NCBI RefSeq assembly: GCF_001881565.1
Contig: NZ_MPDJ01000002.1
Location: 248,001-312,000 of the forward strand
Reading direction: 5' to 3'
Length of the DNA stretch: 64,000 nucleotides
DNA from: Eisenbergiella tayi
GTDB taxonomy: Bacteria; Bacillota; Clostridia; Lachnospirales; Lachnospiraceae
Made by a program: the position numbers and the translations under genes. Every line of letters begins with the position of its first letter. The first letter of the stretch is position 1. Below are positions 52,006 to 60,346 of the stretch, piece by piece. The notes below the pieces were generated by a model. It had not been told where the DNA came from. It saw only the letters and a list, made by a program, of their open reading frames with translations, and ran no database searches.

Positions 52006-53023
52006 TTTTTCTTTTTTTATTCCACCGGTAATGGCGGAAGGCCAGCACTCCCCCCGGAATACAGGGAAAAAGGAATGTGGCAAAACGGTACATGAGCGCC
52101 GCGGATACCGCGCTTACGCTGCCCGCATAGACTCCGAAAAACAGGGTGAATACATATTCCACGGAACCTATACCGGACGGCACGGGTATGACTGCCGCCA
52201 GCATCTGTATCAGCGCGGTCAGAAGCATGATCTCCGGCAGGCTCAGGGGAATCTTCCCCGCCAAAAATAGCCAGGGAACGGCGTACCAGAAGCTTACTTT
52301 CAATATATTCAAAAGGATAATGCATAACAGCTTTTTCGGGTTCTTCAGAAGAAGGCCCGCTTCTTTCTGGCAAAGCTCCGCTTGTTCTTCCAAAGCGAGA
52401 AGCTTTTCCTCCCATCTGCCCTTTCCTTTCTTTTTCAAAAAAGTAAAAATGACACTGCAGGCTCTTTTCCCTATCGCCACAAAAAGCAGGGCCGCAGTTA
52501 CCAGTACGGTAATCAGACATCCCAGCAGCATCAGCTTCCCATATCCCCTGACACAGCTCTCCCCTTTTGCCATCAGGATCAGGAATCCGGCTATTCCATA
52601 CGCCGCCACCGCTAATTTATACATAATATACTGTACCAGACTCATCCCCGTGGCTGTTCCGGCCTGTACCCCATAGCTGTTCAGATAATATATTTCCGCT
52701 ATCCCGGAACCGCTTCCCAGCGTCACCACCCGGTAAAATTCACAGTAAAATGCACAGGCAATACCCTTTCCCCACGTGAATGCGGGCTGGCGCCGCAGAG
52801 GCTCATTCAGCCGGGGTTCATTCAACCCTGTCATCACCTGTATTATTTTACCTTCCGTAAGAAAATAACCTGCCGAAAGCAGGCAGGACATCCCGATCAG
52901 TATCGGAGAAGTCCTTGCCGCCTCCCGCAGGATCTCAGGTAAAACTTTTCGGTTCGCCACGCAGACCAGAAAGATAAGTGCCAGGACGAACAGCCATTTT
53001 CCCCAATTTTTACGTATTTTCAA
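51962..53023 (-). CDS. LPG_synthase_TM/flippase-like membrane protein
   Basis: 353 residues using the TTG at 53023, which overlaps the radical SAM stop (TTGA); a longer frame starts at 53071. About eight hydrophobic segments: WLFVLALIFLVCVANRK, ILIGMSCLLSAGYFLTEGKI, later LLCIILLNILKVSFWYAVPW and LIQMLAAVIPVPSGIGSVEY. The last segment, with PVPSGIGSVE, is the signature of the lysylphosphatidylglycerol synthase transmembrane domain (UPF0104). Such domains flip or move lipids, and coupling to a radical SAM gene suggests lipid-related work. Confidence 0.82.
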   Translation of the reverse strand: MKIRKNWGKWLFVLALIFLVCVANRKVLPEILREAARTSPILIGMSCLLSAGYFLTEGKIIQVMTGLNEPRLNEPLRRQPAFTWGKGIACAFYCEFYRVVTLGSGSGIAEIYYLNSYGVQAGTATGMSLVQYIMYKLAVAAYGIAGFLILMAKGESCVRGYGKLMLLGCLITVLVTAALLFVAIGKRACSVIFTFLKKKGKGRWEEKLLALEEQAELCQKEAGLLLKNPKKLLCIILLNILKVSFWYAVPWLFLAGKIPLSLPEIMLLTALIQMLAAVIPVPSGIGSVEYVFTLFFGVYAGSVSAVSAALMYRFATFLFPCIPGGVLAFRHYRWNKKRKISQAEERKECLSDY

Positions 53024-54414
53024 TGCACCATTTCCTTCTTCTTTCTTTTTTTCTCCATTTCCTGCTCCCACAGCTCATCCGCGATGGGCGCCCATTCTGC
53101 GGCGTATGCCTCACATTTTCCGCATAGATGATCCGCGCTTTCCGGGCACTGCAGATCCGTGGATTTTGCCCCGGTCCTTGCAACCATTTCCTGAAGCAGC
53201 TCCGGATTTTCCAGCATAGGGCAGGGACGCAGCAGATTATCGTTAAAAGGCTGCCCTTCCCGATAAGCCATAAATAATGGCTGCTTCAGTGCATCCAGCA
53301 AAGATACCTCCCTGATATTCGCCCCTGAATAATGGATGAATACACAAGGCTCCACATCACCGTTCGGATTGATATGACAGTAGTTCCTTCCGCCAGCAAT
53401 ACAGCCGCCTACAAACTGCCCGTCATTCTGGAAATCAAAGGCAAAAATAGGCTTTCCGCCCTCCAGAGCCCGGATCTCCCGCACTCTGTGGAACATATAG
53501 ACCCGCTGCTCCATGGTGGGCATCAATTCCGGTGCCGCATCATTTCCTACCGGCATATAATGGAAATACCAGGCATACCGGCAGCCTTTTTCAATAATCA
53601 TATCCAGGAATTCATCACTGGTGACCGCTTCCACATTATTTCTGGTGTAACAAATAGAAGTCCCGAATACCAGCCCGTGTGCTTTCAGCCGATCCATGGC
53701 TTCCATAACCCGTTCGAAGCAGCCGTCGCCTCTTCTTCCGTCATTCGCATTTTCAAAGCCCTCCAGGCTGATGGACAACGACAGATTACCCACCCGTCTC
53801 ATTTCCTCGCAGAAAGCATCGTCCACCAGGGTACCATTGGTAAAAGCATGGAATTCACAGTCATCATGCTTCTCGCACAGACGGATAATATCATCCTTGC
53901 GCACAAGAGGTTCGCCGCCGGTATACATATACAGATATACTCCCAGCTCCTTCCCCTGCGTGATAATGCTGTCCAGCTCTTCATAGCTTAAGTTCATCCT
54001 GTTTCCATATTCAGCAGCCCAGCAGCCGGTACAGTGAAGGTTGCATGCACTGGTGGGATCCACCAGCAGCAGCCAGGGGATATTACAGTTATGTATTTTC
54101 CTCATCTGATTTATTCTTTTCGTTCCATAAAAGAATGCTTCAAAGCCCAGATTCAGTGCCGTCATTTTTACCACATGAGGATCCACTTCATTTAATATAC
54201 GATCCGCATATTTCATCCACTTTCCGTCAGAATTCTTTACAAGCTCCCTGGCCTTGTCATAATCCTCCTTCTGTAATTTATCACCGTCCATAAATTTTTC
54301 AGCCAAATCAATCAGCTGGAGAAAACTTTTTTCCCGATCCTTTTTTACATGTTTTAAAGCCCCGTCAATAGCTACGCTGAATGCTTTCCGTTCCGCCTGA
54401 TGTGCAAATTCCAT
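53020..54414 (-). CDS. Radical SAM protein of unknown function (with N-terminal helical domain)
   Basis: 464 residues. Residues 1-110 are helical and unlike known peptide-binding domains (RKAFSVAIDGALKHVKKDRE, MTALNLGFEAFFYGTKRINQ). The core has CNLHCTGC (Cys124, 128, 131), LYMYTGGEPLVRKDD and LSISLEGFENANDGRRGDG; the C-terminal region has CIAGGRNYCHINPNGDVEPC and later Cys in CPMLENPE, CPESADHLCGKCEA, a SPASM-like set. It is translationally coupled to a lipid-flippase-like gene and divergent from a paralogue that has lost the cluster. Lipid modification is plausible (some HpnH-like radical SAM enzymes act on lipids); peptide modification cannot be ruled out. Confidence 0.85.
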   Translation of the reverse strand: MEFAHQAERKAFSVAIDGALKHVKKDREKSFLQLIDLAEKFMDGDKLQKEDYDKARELVKNSDGKWMKYADRILNEVDPHVVKMTALNLGFEAFFYGTKRINQMRKIHNCNIPWLLLVDPTSACNLHCTGCWAAEYGNRMNLSYEELDSIITQGKELGVYLYMYTGGEPLVRKDDIIRLCEKHDDCEFHAFTNGTLVDDAFCEEMRRVGNLSLSISLEGFENANDGRRGDGCFERVMEAMDRLKAHGLVFGTSICYTRNNVEAVTSDEFLDMIIEKGCRYAWYFHYMPVGNDAAPELMPTMEQRVYMFHRVREIRALEGGKPIFAFDFQNDGQFVGGCIAGGRNYCHINPNGDVEPCVFIHYSGANIREVSLLDALKQPLFMAYREGQPFNDNLLRPCPMLENPELLQEMVARTGAKSTDLQCPESADHLCGKCEAYAAEWAPIADELWEQEMEKKRKKKEMVH

Positions 54415-54472
54415 AACTTCCTCCGTTCTGCGGACAATAGCCCCGCCTGTTTCCTTTGTAATTGTTATCTAT

Positions 54473-54501
54473 ATTTTAATTGTAAGAAAGCTCTCTGTCA
54501 T
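54473..54501 (-). promoter_or_regulatory. Promoter for the radical SAM/flippase operon
   Basis: On the minus strand ATGACA (54496-54501), 17-nt spacer, TAAAAT (54473-54478); each box matches five of six consensus bases. Confidence 0.7.
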
Positions 54502-54502
54502 T

Positions 54503-54554
54503 GGACACTCTTTTGTCTGTGTCCTTATTTGGGACAAATAAAAAATTTGTCCCA
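54503..54554. promoter_or_regulatory. Palindromic operators between divergent radical SAM genes
   Basis: Two dyads between the divergent promoters: GGACAC/GTGTCC (54503-54508 with 54519-54524) and a perfect TGGGACAAAT/ATTTGTCCCA (54530-54539 with 54545-54554). Both contain GGACA, suggesting one regulator binds both; the nearby TetR protein is a candidate. Confidence 0.7.
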
Positions 54555-54566
54555 TTTTCAGACAGA

Positions 54567-54595
54567 TTGACAAAAATGTCTCTTTTAGTTACAAT
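54567..54595 (+). promoter_or_regulatory. Promoter for the radical-SAM-like paralogue
   Basis: TTGACA (54567-54572), exact 17-nt spacer, TACAAT (54590-54595), about 70 nt before the gene. Confidence 0.8.
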
Positions 54596-54664
54596 TACCG
54601 GCAAGTATGATACAATTAACAAAAGAACCAGAAGTATATAAATCAATAAAAATAAAAACAGGAA

Positions 54665-55693
54665 GTGATATCACTGAAAACAGAAAAAGTAACCTATTCT
54701 CTTATAGAAGCGGCTGTTAACCGCGGTATCAAGGAAATGCAGGAGGATCCCAAGCGGAGCGTCCGGAAGCTGGCTGATCTGGGGAACCAGTTTGCCAGGG
54801 GACGTTTCCAGAAAAGTTTCTTTGAATTGTCCCAGACTCTTCTTCAGGACGATGACTGTCCTTATTATACACTCCTTTCCAGGCTCACCGAAGAAATTGA
54901 CCATGAAACCCTCAAACGCTTCGGCGTAAACCTGGGGTATACCAGCTGGACATATGGTGCACAGCTCATCCGTGCTTATGAAAAAGAGCATGGTTTTGAG
55001 GTACCCTGGACCATCTTTTTTCATTACCATCCCCAGGCTTCCTTTACTCTTTCCCACATGGACAGCCTGATCCGTGAGGGGCGCAGCATCGGCATCTTCA
55101 CCTATTTTTTGCGTCTGGAAACCATTCCGGAGGATTGGAGCATACTGACGGAGCTGTTCTGCCGATATGAAAACAGCGCCTTTCTTTTATTCCTTCCCGA
55201 CGAGGAACTGAATGAGGACGCGGCAGGCATTCTCTCCGAATGCCATAATGTCCTGATCTCGGCAGAGCTTTCCACCTGTTATAAGAAAAATATCAGTCTC
55301 CTGAAGCAGAAAAGCTGCCTGACGGCGAATCACCATTATTACCTGGAAACCGATGACGAAACATTGTCCAGCCAATTGAAAGGCTGTGAATCCCCCTTTC
55401 TTTTCCTCCTCGCCCAAAACGGCTGCAGCCCTGCGGACCAGGAGCAGCTGGCTGAATCCGTTTATCAGCTGCGCTGTCATCCTAAATATCCGGTTTTTCC
55501 CATGGAGCTTTTTACGGACCATAAAAGAATCGATCACATTATTTCCGGAAAAACCTGTTTTATGGAAATAAATTCCGACGGAACGTTTTCCCTCCCTGAC
55601 GGCAGCCTTCTTTCCGTCCTGGAGCCTGAGGCCTCCCTTCCGTCCCTTCTCCGTGAAATCACCTTAACGGCCTCCTGCGAAACCTGCAGCTGA
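54665..55693 (+). CDS. Cysteine-less paralogue of the radical SAM protein (pseudoenzyme)
   Basis: 342 residues. The start is unclear: GTG at 54665 lies too close to the AGGAAGTG site, so a CTG at 54674 is possible. The N-terminal 115 residues mirror those of the divergent radical SAM protein (helical domain, then VNLGYTSWTYGAQLIRAYEK versus LNLGFEAFFYGTKRINQMRK; FEVPWTIFFHYHP versus CNIPWLLLVDPT). Where the partner has CNLHCTGC this protein has QASFTLSHM, so no [4Fe-4S] cluster can form. The C-terminus ends ASCETCS. It probably arose by duplication and now binds substrate or the active partner. Confidence 0.7.
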   Translation: MISLKTEKVTYSLIEAAVNRGIKEMQEDPKRSVRKLADLGNQFARGRFQKSFFELSQTLLQDDDCPYYTLLSRLTEEIDHETLKRFGVNLGYTSWTYGAQLIRAYEKEHGFEVPWTIFFHYHPQASFTLSHMDSLIREGRSIGIFTYFLRLETIPEDWSILTELFCRYENSAFLLFLPDEELNEDAAGILSECHNVLISAELSTCYKKNISLLKQKSCLTANHHYYLETDDETLSSQLKGCESPFLFLLAQNGCSPADQEQLAESVYQLRCHPKYPVFPMELFTDHKRIDHIISGKTCFMEINSDGTFSLPDGSLLSVLEPEASLPSLLREITLTASCETCS

Positions 55694-55716
55694 CACAGGA
55701 AACTTTTTTTATACAA

Positions 55717-55778
55717 AAAAAACAGCCTGCCCCTTCCCCGGCGTCGTTCTGCCGTTGGATAGGGTATGGCTGTTTTTT
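55717..55778. terminator. Bidirectional terminator
   Basis: AAAAAACAGCC (55717-55727) pairs with GGCTGTTTTTT (55768-55778); T-runs are present in both directions. It separates two convergent genes. Confidence 0.8.
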
Positions 55779-55788
55779 ACTGACAGTT

Positions 55789-56595
55789 TCAGTTAATTCC
55801 TGTTATCGCAAACCCGCTGTCTCTTCCATCATCCTTCTGGAAAATAATATTGGGCTTTCCTTCCTCCGCTCCTAATACATATTTGCCTCCGTCCAGTTCT
55901 TTCAGATCAAACAGATTGGTGCCGAGCACCGCCTTCACCCGTTCCTCCGTGAGGATATCGGACGCCGGAATCTTCAGGAAATCACCGCCGCTTTCCACCA
56001 CCTGATCCTTTTCTCCAAGGTTTACGTAAACGGGATAACCCGCCAGCTCGGAAAGGGCATTAATGTCCCTGTATTTACAGGCAAAAAGCACATCTGCAGC
56101 AAAGGAAAGGGCTTCTCTGTCGGCCGCAGGCTTCCTACTGCTGTCCGTCACGCTGGAAGCCATGCCGTCCTTGCAGGAAACAGTAACGGCCTGACCCAGA
56201 AGCAGGCCGTCCGCAGTGTCCACCACATCCTCCGTCTCCGGAAAGCTCACCGCATACATCTTTCCTTCCGCCGTATCAATCACCATGCTGTTCATTGCCG
56301 CATCCACGATAATACCGTCATAGGTGCCTGTGGGCGCCATTTCAATTTCCTCGGCTTCCATATCATAAGGAACGCTTTCCTGTGTACTGCTTTCCTCCTG
56401 AGAGTTTTCCGCCTCATTGCTCTCCTGCTGCACCTGGCTGTCTTCCCTTCCCGAAGTCTCTGTCTGAGCGATGCTTTCGGCGGTCTGCTCCGCATTTTTG
56501 CCGCATCCGGCAAATAACAGGACAGAAGCTAAAATTCCTGCCGCAAGCGCCGCATTCCCCGCCTTTTTACTCCATCTGAACCTTTTTTCCATCAT
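55789..56595 (-). CDS. Lipoprotein of unknown function
   Basis: 268 residues from the ATG at 56595 (AAAGGAG). The lipobox ends in VLLFAGCGKN. A Glu/Gln/Ser-rich linker (about 45 residues) precedes a domain starting MAPTGTYDGIIVDAAMNSMV, like a small beta-barrel, and a C-terminal domain with LSELAGYPVYVNLGEKDQVV. The last part resembles DUF-type domains of Clostridia lipoproteins. It is 20 nt downstream of exoA on the minus strand and may share its transcript. Confidence 0.68.
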   Translation of the reverse strand: MMEKRFRWSKKAGNAALAAGILASVLLFAGCGKNAEQTAESIAQTETSGREDSQVQQESNEAENSQEESSTQESVPYDMEAEEIEMAPTGTYDGIIVDAAMNSMVIDTAEGKMYAVSFPETEDVVDTADGLLLGQAVTVSCKDGMASSVTDSSRKPAADREALSFAADVLFACKYRDINALSELAGYPVYVNLGEKDQVVESGGDFLKIPASDILTEERVKAVLGTNLFDLKELDGGKYVLGAEEGKPNIIFQKDDGRDSGFAITGIN

Positions 56596-56615
56596 ACTAT
56601 TTATCTCCTTTTCCG

Positions 56616-57374
56616 CTATGCTTCCTTTAAAATCAAAGCAACGGGACAATGATCCGAACCGAAAACATCCTTATAAATCACCGCATCCTCCAGCCTTTCC
56701 TTCAGCTGCGGGGATACCAGGAAATAGTCAATACGCCATCCTGCATTCTTTTCCCTGGCATGGAAACGATAGGACCACCAGGAATAAGCATCTTTCAAAT
56801 CCGGATAAAAATACCGGAACGTATCAATAAATCCATTCTCCAGAAGAACGGAAAACTTTTCTCTTTCCTCATCTGTAAAACCCGCATTTTTCCGGTTGGT
56901 CTTAGGATTTTTCAAATCAATTTCCTTATGGGCCACATTCAGATCCCCGCAGAAAATCACCGGCTTTTTCTCTTCCAGCTTCTTCAGGTATTTCAGGAAC
57001 TCCTCCTCCCAGGTCATCCGGTAGTCCAGCCTCGCCAGCCCATCCTGGGAATTAGGAGTATAAACCGTCACCATATAAAAATCCGGGAATTCCAGAGTAA
57101 TGACCCTTCCCTCCTGGTCATGCTCCTCGAGCCCCAATCCGTACGAAACGGACAGAGGTTCTTCTTTCGTAAAAATTGCGGTCCCCGAATACCCTTTTTT
57201 CACCGCATAATTCCAGTACTGATGATATCCCGGCAGTTCCAGGGAAATCTGCCCTTCCTGAAGCTTACTCTCCTGAATACAGAAAATATCCGCATCCGCT
57301 TCCTTGAAAAAATCCATAAAGCCCTTGCCCATACAGGCTCTCAGGCCGTTTACATTCCATGACACCAGTTTCAT
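56616..57374 (-). CDS. exoA: Exodeoxyribonuclease III/AP endonuclease
   Basis: 252 residues. Motifs: [17 protein letters not shown] (Asn), IFCIQESKL (metal-binding Glu), [38 protein letters not shown] (Asp, Asn), and WRIDYFLVS with GSDHCPVAL (catalytic Asp-His). It nicks DNA at abasic sites and removes 3' blocks in base-excision repair. Complete and of normal length. Confidence 0.96.
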   Translation of the reverse strand: MKLVSWNVNGLRACMGKGFMDFFKEADADIFCIQESKLQEGQISLELPGYHQYWNYAVKKGYSGTAIFTKEEPLSVSYGLGLEEHDQEGRVITLEFPDFYMVTVYTPNSQDGLARLDYRMTWEEEFLKYLKKLEEKKPVIFCGDLNVAHKEIDLKNPKTNRKNAGFTDEEREKFSVLLENGFIDTFRYFYPDLKDAYSWWSYRFHAREKNAGWRIDYFLVSPQLKERLEDAVIYKDVFGSDHCPVALILKEA

Positions 57375-57407
57375 TCCGATCCTCCTTCTTCATCCATTCC
57401 TCTTTTG

Positions 57408-58748
57408 CTAAAACTGCAGCAATACGGTGGCAATCTGGAAATAAATCACCAGAGACAACGCATCCACAATTGTCGTTATAAAAGGACTCGCCATAACCGC
57501 CGGGTCGAAGCCGATTTTCTTAGCCAGCATAGGAAGGCTGCAGCCCACGATCTTTGCCACAAAAACCGTAACCACAAGGGTTATGCAAATCACAAACGCC
57601 ACCTGGACAGCCACCCTGTCAAACAGCATCAGCTTCACAAAATTAGCCGCCGACAGCGTAACACCGCACAGCAGCGCCACCCTCGCTTCCTTCCAGATTA
57701 CCCCGGGCAGATCATAGAAGCGGATCTCATCCAGGGAAATACCGCGGATGATGGAAACACTGGCCTGGCTTCCCGCATTTCCGCCCGTATCCATCAGCAT
57801 GGGAATAAAAGTTGACAACACCATACAGGCGCTCAGCGCCGATTCATAGCTGGCGATAATCCGCCCGGTAAAAGTGGCCGACACCATCAGAAGCAGCAGC
57901 CAGGGAATCCTTTTTTTCCAGGTTTCAAGCACACCGGTTTTCATATAAGGCTTATCGCTCGGCACGATAGCCGCCATTTTTTCAATATCCTCTGTGGCCT
58001 CTTCCTGCAGGATATCAACGATATCATCTACCGTAATAATACCCACAAGCCTGTTTTCATTATCCACAACCGGCATGGCCGTAAAGTCGTATTTCTGGAA
58101 CTGCCTGGCAACCTCCTCCTGATCCATCATGGTGCTGATAGAAATAACATTCTCATGCATGATATCAGAAATCACTTCATCCGGCTGGCTCAGAAGCAGA
58201 TACCGCAGGGCCACCGTTCCCACCAGCTTCCTCCGGCTGTCCAGCACATAACAGATATTAATCGTCTCACTGTCCACCCCGATTTTACGGATTCTGGCAA
58301 TCGCCTCATCCACAGTCAGGTTTTCCTTCAGATCCACATACTCCACCGTCATAATGCTTCCGGCGGAATCCTCCGGATAACGAAGCAGATGATTGATATC
58401 CCTTCTTGTCTCCGGACTGGCGTTTGCCAGGATTTTCTTTACCACATTCGCAGGCATCTCTTCCATAAGATCCGCCGCATCATCGGCCATCAGATTATCC
58501 ACAATATTAGCGGCATCTCTGTCCGACAGGGATGTGATGATAAACTGCTGATTATCCACATCCATATACGAAAAAACATCCGCTGCCAGATCCTTCGGAA
58601 GAATACGGAAAACCTTCAGCATATCCTGTTCTTCCATTTCCTCCAGCAGCGCTGCAATATCTGCATCATTAAGCTCCGACAGCATCTGGCGAAGCCTTGT
58701 ATACTGCTTGCTGTCAAGCAGTTCTCTTATTACCTTGCGTTCTTCCAT
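57408..58748 (-). CDS. mgtE: Magnesium transporter MgtE
   Basis: 446 residues. Order: N-terminal MgtE_N helical superhelix (LRQMLSELNDADIAALLEEM, LADDAADLMEEMPANVVKKI), two CBS domains (GSIMTVEYVDLKENLTVDEA and DIMHENVISISTMMDQEEVA) and five membrane helices (MVLSTFIPMLMDTGGNAGSQ, with the pore Asp-Thr-Gly-Gly-Asn-Ala-Gly). It is a Mg2+ channel closed when cytosolic Mg2+ is high. No M-box riboswitch was found upstream. Confidence 0.96.
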   Translation of the reverse strand: MEERKVIRELLDSKQYTRLRQMLSELNDADIAALLEEMEEQDMLKVFRILPKDLAADVFSYMDVDNQQFIITSLSDRDAANIVDNLMADDAADLMEEMPANVVKKILANASPETRRDINHLLRYPEDSAGSIMTVEYVDLKENLTVDEAIARIRKIGVDSETINICYVLDSRRKLVGTVALRYLLLSQPDEVISDIMHENVISISTMMDQEEVARQFQKYDFTAMPVVDNENRLVGIITVDDIVDILQEEATEDIEKMAAIVPSDKPYMKTGVLETWKKRIPWLLLLMVSATFTGRIIASYESALSACMVLSTFIPMLMDTGGNAGSQASVSIIRGISLDEIRFYDLPGVIWKEARVALLCGVTLSAANFVKLMLFDRVAVQVAFVICITLVVTVFVAKIVGCSLPMLAKKIGFDPAVMASPFITTIVDALSLVIYFQIATVLLQF

Positions 58749-58923
58749 GACAATCTCCTTCCGGCGGTGTCATGACAGCTTTCAGGCATGGATCTGCCCC
58801 AAAACGGGCACATCCGGCAGCTTTCCTGCAAAGCTCCTTCCCCGCCTTACCTGTAATCGTTATCTGACTGCAACTTCGCCCGGGGACCGGAACATCACTG
58901 CTTCCTGCCGTTTTGCTCTTCAT
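58714..58923 (-). other. Possible short upstream reading frame before mgtE
   Basis: An ATG at 58923 with GGAAGGTGG in front opens a frame of about 70 codons whose stop lies 35 nt inside mgtE. The text (MKSKTAGSSDVPVPGRSCSQ onward) has no known relatives. It could be a leader peptide, as in other Mg transporter genes, or chance. Confidence 0.25.
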
Positions 58924-58998
58924 TAAAACCACCACCTTCCGGAAATTTATTTTTACCTTAATACCAGTTTTAAATACTCATTCACTATACCTTTACAA

Positions 58999-59646
58999 TT
59001 ACCCTTTGTCAATAAAATAGTATCTGTCAACTGCTTCCAGCACGGCCCTTCCCCCCGTAGCCTCCGTCAGCTCTTTTTTCAGACGCTCCTCCTCCTCTGC
59101 CGCAACCACAGTCTCCAGCGACACCCGGTCCGTATACTCCGCATTCTCCTGCAAAAGCCCCCGCTTCCCCAGGATATACTGAATACGCCCGATATCCGAA
59201 TAATCCGTCCCGATCCGAAGCCGCGTCCCATACCGCATAACAGCCACCCTGCTGTTTTCAAGCCCCGCCTTCACCGCCGCCCCATAAGCCCTTACCAGAC
59301 CCCCGGTCCCCAACAGCGTCCCGCCAAAATACCGCGTCACCACCACCGCAACATTACAAATCCCTTCCCCCAGCAGCACCTCCAACATAGGCCTCCCCGC
59401 CGTCCCCGAAGGCTCCCCATCATCACTACACCGCGTCAGCTCAGCCCTTCTCCCAATCACAAAAGCCGAACAATTATGAGAAGCATCCCAATACCTCTTC
59501 TTCATCTCCTCAACAAAAGCCACCGCCTCCCCTTCCGTCTCCACCCTCCTGACCTCCGCCAAAAACCGAGACCTCTTCTCCACAATCTCCCCCGTCCCCC
59601 CTTCCAACACACATTTATATGGTAAGAACTGCTCCCACTTTTCCAT
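58999..59646 (-). CDS. YigZ/IMPACT (UPF0029) family protein
   Basis: 215 residues. N-terminal domain with EIVEKRSRFLAEVRRV, YWDASHNCSAFVIG, CSDDGEPSGTAGRPMLEVL and VVVTRYFGGTLLGTGGLVRA, all hallmark strings of the IMPACT fold, and a C-terminal UPF0029 ferredoxin-like domain (LRIGTDYSDIGRIQYILGKR). The eukaryotic relative controls translation through GCN1; the bacterial role is unclear. Standard length. Confidence 0.94.
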   Translation of the reverse strand: MEKWEQFLPYKCVLEGGTGEIVEKRSRFLAEVRRVETEGEAVAFVEEMKKRYWDASHNCSAFVIGRRAELTRCSDDGEPSGTAGRPMLEVLLGEGICNVAVVVTRYFGGTLLGTGGLVRAYGAAVKAGLENSRVAVMRYGTRLRIGTDYSDIGRIQYILGKRGLLQENAEYTDRVSLETVVAAEEEERLKKELTEATGGRAVLEAVDRYYFIDKG

Positions 59647-59763
59647 AAAATTACCTCCTTACTTTCTATCACTCTATCCATATTATCTTACCATACCCAC
59701 CCCAATAATGTATATTCCATTTCTATTCCCTTCCCCTCTCCTTTCTTATCCACTGCCTACCCC

Positions 59764-60136
59764 GGTTCGAGTCCCCATCCCCGCCCGCCGCCCCGGCTGT
59801 TTCCCTCGCCCCTGGCAACCGTGCCGTCCTATGGTTCCTGCGGGACCGCGTATCCTATATAGCCCAGGCTGCATCTCAAAGAAAAGGAGCGGTTTCTTAC
59901 TGTTTTGATCCTGTTCTTCACTGCCCGCCCTTAGCGGCGCTGTCTGACGACCAAAGGGAGGAGTTTAAGCCGCGTTGGCAGCGAAGGACAGGAACAAAAC
60001 AGTTAGAAACCGCCCTTTTTTTTGTCTGCAGCCTGGGCTATATAGGATACGCGGCCCCGCAGGAACCATAGGACGGCACGGCTGCCAGGGGCGAGGGAAA
60101 CAGCCGGGGCGGCGGGCGGGGATGGGGACTCGAACC
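59764..60136. repeat. Long hairpin element C
   Basis: Outer arms of 110 bp (59764-59873 and 60027-60136) pair with about three mismatches. Inside, a second interrupted stem pairs AGCGGTTTCTTACTGTTTTG-like text (near 59888) with its counterpart ending at 60015. The central loop (about 59925-59980) is CCCTTAGCGGCGCTG and GAGTTTAAGCCGCGTTGG. Its outermost bases read GGTTCGAGTCC, as in a tRNA T arm. It is not related to the A/B core. It fills the 700-nt gap between the YigZ and PBP genes. Confidence 0.88.
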
Positions 60137-60220
60137 CCACACCCCCTCATGTTTAAAACCCTCTAATATTGTGAACAATTCTTAATATGGAAGAAAAACC
60201 TTTATTTACCTGTCCACATT

Positions 60221-60229
60221 TGCTATAAT
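60221..60229 (+). promoter_or_regulatory. Extended -10 promoter of the PBP gene
   Basis: TGCTATAAT, a consensus -10 with the TGn extension, about 120 nt before the ATG; the -35 is weak. The leader contains GCCATTT...AAATGGC (about 60242-60268), a small hairpin. Confidence 0.6.
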
Positions 60230-60346
60230 CTATTAGGTAATGCCATTTTGGCCCATACTGAAATGGCCCCGAAATGGGACATTACAGGTTGTTTTTTATG
60301 GAACCATCTCCATGGAACTTCCAGTTTTAGTAAGGAGGCATAATTC

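Noticed and set aside
58749..58998. M-box Mg riboswitch upstream of mgtE
   Set aside because: No match to the conserved M-box sequences; only a possible leader frame is seen.
60110..60170. A tRNA gene at the right end of hairpin element C
   Set aside because: Only a T-arm-like string is present; no acceptor, D or anticodon arm can be formed on either strand.
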